A DNA stretch of 64,000 nucleotides, taken from the NCBI GenBank assembly GCA_964023205.1, contig OZ026837.1, positions 17,285,634-17,349,633 on the forward strand, in the 5' to 3' direction. A program made the translations under genes and the position numbers. The stretch comes from Lutraria lutraria. Taxonomy: Eukaryota > Mollusca > Bivalvia > Venerida > Mactridae. Of this stretch, positions 1 through 9,400 are shown piece by piece (position 1 is the stretch's first letter; each line of letters opens with the position of its first letter). The notes under the pieces are model-generated. The model ran no database searches. It was not told the DNA's origin and saw nothing but the letters and a program-made list of their open reading frames with translations.

Positions 1-871
1 ATTATCTTACCTCTGAAGTGGGGTCCACTTAAAGAATAGGGTTCAAAATTATCACAAATCCCCCAATCAATCATTTCTATTAATAAAAGGTTCAATTTCC
101 GACAATATGATGATATATAAACTGATTGTTACTTTGAGCAGATCATTATTACAACAAGTACTCCGAGGAAACATACCTACGTATACAACCAAAGAGAATT
201 ATCGTAATTATTACATGTATTTCTAATTCTTGATATTTATTTTTCGACTTTTTCTTTTTTTTTTCAAATGAAAGCTAAGATTATATATTTACTAATTTTA
301 TTAAATTTTCTTAATTATGAAAAAAAGATGCAGATTAAATTAGACACAAAATGTTCGTGCTGTGACTTCATTCAGCTTAAGTTTACTTAACTTAAAAAAG
401 AATTAAGTATAATTTATGTAAAGACCAAGCAGCTGTAACGCTCAACAATCAGGTACATGTACATTGACAAATCATGGACCGTTGTGCGAGCAGCTAAACG
501 TTCTAATGATTACAAATGTACATAATATTAATGATATAATACTGTTTTTTTTTTCATAATTAACAATATAATATACTATTATTACATTTAATGTAGTCAG
601 AATTCGGAATTCTAATATTGATTTTTTTCAGTAATAAATTTTGACTCTCGAAAAGTTTTTATTGATGTGTTTTACAAATGTAGCGTATAATGCCACCATA
701 TTCTGTCTTTAGATACACTTATTCTAAAGTAGTTTGACTAATTAATCAAAGGATTGTCTTAAATGTTTTATTATACTGTATGATCATGAATTTAGGAAAC
801 ATTTACCAATTTAGGAAATTATATTATGTTGAGCAGTTTATTTTATTCTTATCAAATCTGTGTCTTCATAG
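1..871. other. AT-rich flank or intron upstream of the secreted Cys-rich gene
   Basis: No convincing exon is visible. The stretch ends in a pyrimidine-rich splice acceptor (cttcatag, AG at 870-871) sixteen bases before the start codon at 887. Part of it is therefore probably a 5'UTR intron. No promoter element can be placed with confidence. Confidence 0.4.
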
Positions 872-886
872 ATACCAACACTGAAG

Positions 887-1600
887 ATGATTAACGCATT
901 CACCCTTCGTCAGATGACTGCAGTGTTATTTATGTGCGTAGTGATGTTTGTGCGAATAAGCGATGCGAATAAGGAAGAGGACGAACCAAGTGGTCACAGA
1001 AATCACGAAACAAGTCTCAATTCGTCGATAGAAGATGACACTCAGTGGCGAGATAGTGCTAACAAAACGAATAATGACAGAGACATACCTATTAAACTAA
1101 CATACAGCTCAAATAATTCTCAAATTCAGTCGATGGTAGATTTGGTCCGAATGAATCCATCAGAAATTGAAACATCCGAAAATGAAGTATCCGAATCCGT
1201 TGCAACTGGTGAAGAAAGCAAGGGTCACATTTTGTCGATTATTTTACAAAGGAGAAACAGTTTAAATGTTACAGAAGGTGGTGAGGAAAGCAATAGCCAA
1301 ATTGGAAACGTATTACGACCGTCTGAAAATATGGTGACTGGAGATAAATTGGATCGCTCCAAAAGAGCAAGCAATGACTGTATCATTAAGGACATGTCAA
1401 CTTGTCCCTGGAAATATGATGACCAAGGCCATGCAGTCTGCTTACAATCAAAGCCAATAACTTGTGACTATGACTTCTGTTTACTGAGGTGTGAACTACT
1501 TAAAGACTATAACAGCAACATCCCAATTGCATGCATTGCAGTTCGGCCATGTATACATCAGGCAGCCGGTGATGTGGTACAAACATCTCAGTGTAATTAA
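887..1600 (+). CDS. Secreted Cys-rich precursor, possible divergent IL-17-like cytokine
   Basis: This is an open frame of 237 codons in one exon. Residues 1-27 form a signal peptide with hydrophobic core TAVLFMCVVMFV. Residues 28-156 are acidic, Ser/Asn-rich and Cys-free, with several N-x-S/T sites. A furin-type site R157-S-K-R160 follows. The remaining 77 residues carry nine cysteines (165, 173, 185, 193, 198, 202, 216, 222, 236), suggesting a disulfide-rich mature domain released from a propeptide. Within it STCPWKY (171-177), a C-x4-C-x3-C cluster and NIPI..IAVRPC recall the IL-17 order S-x-S/C-P-W-x-Y, C-x-C-x2-C, S-V-P-I...V. The match is weak, and the odd cysteine number fits imperfectly. 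A splice acceptor lies just before the start. It could instead be a lineage-specific secreted peptide. That it is a secreted precursor is fairly sure; the IL-17 link is inference. Confidence 0.55.
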   Translation: MINAFTLRQMTAVLFMCVVMFVRISDANKEEDEPSGHRNHETSLNSSIEDDTQWRDSANKTNNDRDIPIKLTYSSNNSQIQSMVDLVRMNPSEIETSENEVSESVATGEESKGHILSIILQRRNSLNVTEGGEESNSQIGNVLRPSENMVTGDKLDRSKRASNDCIIKDMSTCPWKYDDQGHAVCLQSKPITCDYDFCLLRCELLKDYNSNIPIACIAVRPCIHQAAGDVVQTSQCN

Positions 1601-1932
1601 TCCATATTTCCAGAAAGTCCACGATGTTGTAAAATGTAATATGTTTTTAACTAAAAGACCACATATTATCATTGGTTTAGACGTTTTGTATGAAATACAC
1701 TTCTAAACAACATATTAATTAAGTACATTTTTGTATATTGATTTGATGGAATTCATGTTCAATGTTATTAGTAACACAATGTTTTTTTTAGTAATTTATT
1801 GAATTTGGATAGGTATAATAATGCCACTATAAGATACACGTATAACCATTAAATGGACGTGTAATTCTATTACCCTTTAAAATCATTTCTTCTTTACACT
1901 ACGACGCAATATTGCGTCAGAAGATTATAAAT

Positions 1933-2150
1933 GTATACTCACGCGAAAAAGAAAGTGTGCACTTTGTTAGGCATTTTTTTTATTCTCATAAGTATAGGAA
2001 AATGGTATCAAAATTTACAAAAATGGCTAAACGATATTTTACTCTTAGTTCATGTTTGATAATTATCACTGTGTGAATAATAAAGTTTTTTTTTAGATGT
2101 AATGCTTAATATTAAAGCGCACACTCACTTTCTTTTTTCGTTGAGTATAT
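1933..2150. mobile_element. MITE with TATACTCA(A/C)..GAAAAA terminal inverted repeats
   Basis: The ends are inverted copies: TATACTCACGCGAAAAAGAA at the left, and at the right the reverse complement TATACTCAACGAAAAAAGAA. Both arms continue into a GTG(A)(GTG)TGCRC segment. The interior is AT-rich with no open frame. The AATAAA at 2079-2084, the nearest poly(A) signal after the upstream gene, lies inside this element. Confidence 0.7.
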
Positions 2151-2900
2151 TTCTGATTTATGTGTATGTTTGATTATTTGTAATACTCAATTTTTATGGT
2201 CGATACCTCTGTGCTATATACCTTACTAGTTAATTAATTGTTCAGAGTTTATAATATTGAAACAGAAGTTGAAAGCGAAAAAGAACTGAAAAAAATATTT
2301 ATAAGTACATGTATACTTGATTACATGGACCAGTGAAATCATACATCGGCATGTTAAAACTTAATATGTCGTCATCCGCAGATTTAAAGACCGACAAATA
2401 AAAGTACATGAAGCCAAGTTGGCTTGAATAGTTCTAAATATTTACATAACACTTTGAAAGTACTTCCGTTATGTTGTGTTGTATTTTAATTTGAATGTTT
2501 AAGTGTCAGTAGTGGGTGGACTCGCGGCCGGTTCTACAAAATACTTTTATTTTTGTTTTATCTTAATTTATCTCCAATGTCTGTTCTACTTCTGTACTAT
2601 TCCAATGAACAATGTATGCATGTGAAATGTATGATTGATTTTTAGCTATTTGACATAACATTGAATTCTATTTATTTTTTCCGTTTATTTTTTTCTACAT
2701 TTAAGGGCATATCGTTTTGTATTTGTATATTTTATTTCGAATAAATCTTTTTAGCAGCGTACGCTCGGGTTTAGTTTTATCACAAATTTGTTCACAAATT
2801 AATGTTAGTCTTATTTGGACTTTTGTTTAGGTTCGACATCCATAGCAAGATAAATCATATTCAAGGCCATTCAGGCCACAATGACTTGATCTAAATAACA
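2151..2900. other. Non-coding AT-rich spacer
   Basis: No exon-like open stretch, tRNA or inverted repeat was recognised. An AATAAA occurs near 2741-2746. Confidence 0.4.
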
Positions 2901-2904
2901 TCAG

Positions 2905-3180
2905 TAACAGAACCAACAACAGCAACATACAACGACGGTAAACAACAACACAAAACAGCAACAGACAACACCATAAAAACGGACAACATTGAAATCATTC
3001 TACACAAACAACAAATAACACCACCAACAACAACTTTGAAAATAACAAGAAATAACAACACAGAAAACACCAAACAACGAACAACAACAAAAACACAAAC
3101 AACAAAAATCACCAAACAAAAAACAATAACAATAAACAGCTGCAACAACAATAAAATAAAACATCATCATCATTATCATC

Positions 3181-3242
<62 letters not shown>

Positions 3243-3310
3243 ACAAATAACAACTTAAAAAACACCAAAACAACAGCAATGACGACGGAAACACCGCAAA
3301 CATTGAAAAC
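2905..3310. repeat. AAC-rich low-complexity tract with pure (CAA)n microsatellite
   Basis: The tract is built almost entirely of A and C, with an uninterrupted CAA run of about 20 copies at 3180-3242. The poly-Q, poly-L and poly-V open frames read through it on both strands are products of the repeat. It lies just past the 3' end of the metalloproteinase gene. Confidence 0.9.
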
Positions 3311-3365
3311 AGTGGAAGCAATCGTTAAAGAATGAACAACCCATCATCACTCTTCATTTATCAAT

Positions 3366-3371
3366 TTTATT
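3366..3371 (-). promoter_or_regulatory. Candidate poly(A) signal of the metalloproteinase gene
   Basis: On the minus strand this is AATAAA, 94 bases past the stop codon of the metalloproteinase at 3465-3467. The position suits a short 3'UTR. Confidence 0.5.
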
Positions 3372-3464
3372 TACAAAAATATAAATATAATCTTTAACGC
3401 TTATTTTTGCTTAAACTTCTTTACTTAAATTATGAAAATGAGATTTTGTCAATGTTTATGATTA

Positions 3465-6400
3465 TCACTGTTGGATATTTTGTCCAAATAATCTTTCACA
3501 ATTCACACCAAGCAGATCTTCACCAATTATTTTTCTTTTTTCCCAGATATTTCGACGGTGATCAAAGCGATTATATCTAAAATAAGAAAAAAATGCAAAA
3601 TTTTGATCATGAAACCTTACAGTAGCGAGCACGATCGAGAGAAATAATCAATCGGAACTCCTCGGCTTTTGTCTATATGGCGTTTTTCTCAGTTACGGAA
3701 ATGCCCGAGCAGTGCCCGAGAAATAATAAGACCAGCCTCCGTGGTCGAGTGGTACTTCAAATCACTGTAACCTATCACTGATATAGGGTCGTGGGTTCGA
3801 GCTCAGCTGCCGACCATGTATCTTTATGTTAGAAAGTAGGCAGTTGCTTACGGAGGATGGGAGTCTAGTACTGGTTCTTTCCAGGAATGATGCTTAGGTG
3901 AACTGTCCGCCACATAAACTATTAAAATCAAAATAATTAACCATGTACGTGTAATACCTTTTCCCTTTGAACATATAGATACTCCCATCTCGTGTCTGAA
4001 CGAAGGAATCCGGATTGTTGGGTACATGGTCCCAGTATACTTTTGTCTTTAACTCATCCGTCGCCTTATCTTCTGTTTCAAGAAAAATCTCCACAAAGTA
4101 TTTTCTCTGTTTGAATATAAATAACATGTTTCTATGATTGATGAAATACTGATATAATTAGACCAGTGTTCTCGGCCACAAACGACTAAATGTCACAAAG
4201 TGGATATCTTTTGCTAGACAAAACTGGTCTACAGCACCGGTTTAACCGTCGAATAGAGGTCTACTGTGAATAATGATACTTTGTGCATAATCTATTTCGA
4301 GATCACTGTGTTTATTGGTGAAAACAATCGGAACTCTTCGGCATTTTCTCAGTTACGGAAATGCCCGAGTAATTACGATTGTGGCGAATACTTAGATTAT
4401 TTCAAAGCTATTACAAATCCTTTTGTGAAACAGATGAAAGTCGTATACAGTGGAACCTCTCCAAATCAGTACCCCTTGGAAGTAGCAAAATTATGTTGTT
4501 GTTGTTGTGAGAGGTTGTTGCTCTAGATAGGTTAAGTTGATAACCAAAACGCACAGTGGAAAAAGTCATGCTGTTGTTGAAGGGAGGTTGTTGCTCAAGA
4601 GAGGGTCCACCTTGGTGAAGTAGAACTGTATATGTGTCTAGATTGACGTACCTGACTTTTCACATTTATACTTTATAATTCATACAGTCCAAATCTGCGT
4701 AACTCGCATTTTGTTATTGAATTTAGATCTTTCAGGGGAGACAAATCCTGAAGCTTTTTAATATTATAAAATTACTTTGTTGTTCGTGTAAATGGCGTTG
4801 CGGTGTACCAAATGTCAAAAACCCTATCGAGAGTTTTGTGTTCGTTCTACAGCAGGCTCGTAGGATGCAATTGGGGGCGTGACTTATATTTGATTTTGTC
4901 TGATATTAACGGCCGGGAGGGGGAATCAGTTACAGCCCCTTTCAATTATCATTACAGACGAATGAGAGTGATTCTAACCTTGATATCTAGAGTTAATACT
5001 TACCCCAAATATATACATTTGATAATCAGCGAACTGGTTTTTATGGATATATGCCGCTGATGGCTTGAATGGTAAGATACTCTTGTTAAAAGTCTTTGGA
5101 TATCCTTCATCAAGTTTGTAACCTTTGTATCTCCATACCTTTCGACCTGTTAAATCAACAAAACTACATCTAAGTTTACAAAAATTGATAGTTGTAGGGA
5201 TTCACAATGGGTCCATCAATCCCACTGAAAAAATGACATTTGCTTTTTATATAACTATCTTTTTACATAGAGAGAAAATCGGGACCGAAAAAAATCATTT
5301 CGGATAACACAAGGTTTTCGGATAATCCGAGTTCGGATAATCGGGGTTTAAAAGTATTACTTAGTTTGCTGAGATGCTACTTAGTCTAGTGAGTTTTAAA
5401 AAATTGATTTAAAGAACAAATATTTTTTAGAAAACACATTGCGTAAAAGAATCAGACTAGTACCTTTAAACAGGTAGGTTCTTTCTCTATGGTCAGGTAT
5501 GAAGGCCGCCGCATGAACACGTTTTGGCCCCTTTTTAAAAAGGTTCCTAATAGGTTTTGGAAATCCCTGAACAATGCACGCGCTCCCGTCACGATGACAA
5601 TTCAAACGGAACATATAAACCACAGGTCCAATAAAAATATGTATCATATCATTCGGTCCTGAAACAATAAAAATATTTGTTTATTAAACAACGTAAAACT
5701 GAAATCAGGAATGACAGTATTACTAGTTAGTTAGTCTTATTTATTCTAACATAATACTGTATAGCATCTCATTTAACTCAGTTTTTGCATTGAACGACCA
5801 TATTCATTACAGACAACATTCGTAATACGTAAAATCAAAAATCGGCATCGATCACATTAGTCACAAAATATGTTTCTCATGTGCTTGATTTCTGCTGCAT
5901 ATAATTATATGATCACATTCAAGTTGGCAATACCTGTTTTATGTAAGACTTTAAACACAAATAAAAAATGATAGAGATGTGAGAATATAATGTCACCATT
6001 CAAATATAAGATTTGGACAATTCATACCTGATATAACAGCATCGATGTTAGAGTTACATAAACTATCATATATCTCTTTGTAGGATTCTGTGAAAGCTGT
6101 CACTGGTGCCGGGGTAGAGGGTACATCTGGTGCACCTTAAGTGAAAATATAAAGCAAATTCATACATTTGAAATAAAAGTGGTGAAGCCGTTTCTTAATC
6201 AATGAATTCATACATTTGAAATGATGGAAAAAGGCTAAAAACGACGGATATCTAAATAATATAAGACATTTCACCAATCATTTAGACTGGTTCGCAAGCT
6301 GTTCACACTTTGTTCCATACATGTTGTCAATGTTGTTGAACCAGTCAGCAAGATTCAGTATACAGTAAAACCCATCAAAACCGGACCTGTCCGTACTGGG

Positions 6401-9400
6401 CCAAAAGTACGGTTTTCTGAGAATTCCGGTTTTCATAAAGCTTTTGATAAAAGATCCGAAAAAGTGGGATTATAAAATTGTCCGATTTTCGGGGAATTCC
6501 GGTTTTCAGGATGTTCCGGTTTTAAGGGAGTCCGGTATTCAGGGGTTTTACTGTACATACTTTCTCATAAACACAATGAAGCACTATATACGAGAACATA
6601 ATTATAACTAATAAACAAATATTACCATACAGTTGTTGTATTGCATCAATGTCGAAATCATTGAGTCTAAAATTATCCTTATATCCTCGGTAGAAAGGGG
6701 CCATGATTGATTCGTCATCTTTCGAGTGTTCCAGTCCTAACGCATGACCCAATTCATGCGTAGCTATCATCTCGATTTCAAATCCGTTCTTTTGATGAAA
6801 GACCCAATTTTCATCATTGTCGAAATGTGTCCGGCCATCGCTTGGCAGAAAAGCATGAGCTAAAACACCGTCTGTAGAATATAATGATGTAATTGGTGCA
6901 TAAGCTTTAATGGCCCGTTATTTTTTTAAAATTTATTAATACAGAACAATAGATAAAATGATAGTAAAATATGAGAAATATATTTTAATTGCTCTAAATG
7001 CAGATTTACATAATGCCTTTCTTTAGCCATATTTCTAAAAAATGTTGTCAAATGCTTTTTCATATTTTTGTGCAATATCATTGAAAAAATACTGTGCTAC
7101 ATTTCTGTATGTACTTCGTGATTAAATAAGAAAAGTTCGGAATGTTTGATTGCTAGTTAAAGTCAGTTTCACTGATAAGACATCTTTCCATATAAAATTA
7201 GAACTACATTGATTTTAACATCCAAAAAGTTTAATTGTAACTAATTATGTTATCATAAATTAGATGTACACAGAAACAAGAGATCAAACTATATAGATAA
7301 CATTATAAACCCCCAGTATTTTACTATACCTGTGAAAAAAGGTCATCCATGGGATAGACAAAATATGGTCTTTATTCACAGAGGCCATTTTGTTCTAATT
7401 AAGAGAACTGCATCCAGGGGTTCGATTATTTTTCCCAAGTATATGTTTTTATGTATACGTATATGTGTGATGAATTTCATTTTGATATGTGTTGCCATTT
7501 TATACATTATCCCTTCAACGTGCTAGCCCCCCTATGCCACCGACCGTACAATGTTGTTTTCAAATGTAACATATAATTTAATAAGTTTACTCACGTGATC
7601 CGTCAAATGCGTTCGCCTTACCGTCACCATGTTCCCCTGATACAAATTCTATAGTGATATTGGCGTTACCATTGGTTTCCACGAAATGTATATCACTCAC
7701 GTTTCCCCATCGTTGCATACCATTGATCATTGCGGACCTTAAAAACATACAACAGAATAATACTCAGTGCAACTTCTCCAAAGCAACACCCATTTGGGAA
7801 TAGCAGAATTATGTTATTGTTAAGAGGTCGTTGCTCTAGAGAGGTTAATCGAATAGTTAAGTTGTGCAGTAGGAAAATGCTGTTGTCGATGTGAGAATGT
7901 TGCTCAAGAGAGGGCCGCTGTGGAGAAGTTGTACTGCAGTTAGAGAGCGATAAAAATCCTCATTGTTTATGACGATATGTTGTTAACATAAGTAAAATAT
8001 GTGGAGAGCTATTTCTTAATATCACCGCATCAATTAAAACGAGGTAACCAAGTATATGGAAACTCATGTGAATAAAACCTGTTTTCAACATTTTTTCAAG
8101 ACAAATTACATTAAAACTTGTGTTAGCAACCAACTCCGAATAAAGGCCACCCTATAAATAAAGGCCAATTTTTCCAAAACCGTCTTTGATTATCTCGAAA
8201 AACCGACATCTGAATATAGGCCATCTGTCAATAAAGACCACGTATTGTCATTCATGACCTTTGTGAACAGGTATTGACTGTATTTATTCATTCGGGTTCA
8301 ACAATTTTTAAATCATATATGACGGCCAATTCACCTTAAAAGTTTTCTTGGGCGGTATTCGAACCGGCACTAGCTTATCCTTCCGCAAGGCACCAGCAAC
8401 TCTCCATATGACATGTGGAAGAAAATCAACATTATCTCCAAATTTTCATGGAAGGATATAGACTGCCGCGAATGTGAATCGTCAACAGGGCCAACGACAC
8501 GGCTCTTGCAAGAACACAAAATATATCCCCATAAAGTTAATTGATTAAGAAAAAAAAACGAGATTGCCGAACCACCCTAGTAAAAAATAAAAACCTGACA
8601 TCTTACCTTTGTTGATCTCGTGTAAGTTTATCGGTATGTGTCTGTATTTTCCATGAAATTGTTTTATTCAACCATTTTCGTTGTCTTGTAGCTAAAATAA
8701 GAAATAAGCTATGTTTCACCGCATTTCTGAATGCCGATGCACTACGATACGATACCCTTCGGTACGATACACTACGATGTTATAAACTACGATATGATAA
8801 ACTACGATATAAAAAAACATTCCGGTACGTTACAGTGTGATACGATGCGATGCGATACATTATGATATGTGTACCGCAGCAGGAACGTTAGCACGTGCAT
8901 CGCGATGTACCGTTATACGGTTTCTTCAATAATAGTAATAATAATAATAAAGACTTTATTTTACGAGGAAACTTATTTAACAATATATCAATAACATATC
9001 ACATAATTATCTAACCATACGAAGTTGAAGGAGGTCATTGTGAAAAATAAAAAATAAGATAACCCTCATTTAACTGTACAAATTGTTGTCAAACACGTCC
9101 ATGCATTGGACTGTTTTATTTGTAATGTGATTTAACATTGAAGTCTTATTCATTCGGAAGATGCTACTTCATACCTCTTTAGAAGTTTTATACTTCGGAT
9201 AGGAAGATCGCAATAAAGTTTTATATTGAATACTTGAGAGATGGAGTCATCTATCGTTCAAAACGCATATCACGTGCAAGTCGCACACACGTAAATTGAA
9301 TTTTGTTACAAGTGTATGTTATCTTTAGTACCCATTACAAGACAATGCTAACTGTAAGATAAACAATAAAAGAAATATATATAAAAATAACAGTTTAGCT

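Noticed and set aside
3036..3335. Poly-glutamine protein frame
   Set aside because: It is the translation of a (CAA)n microsatellite and AAC-rich tract just after the metalloproteinase 3' end, with no exon support.
3898..3957. Extension of MMP exon 10 into the SINE tail
   Set aside because: A better donor (AAAAG/GTATTA at 3957) joins in phase to a terminal exon at 3576-3465 that supplies the last haemopexin strand and cysteine.
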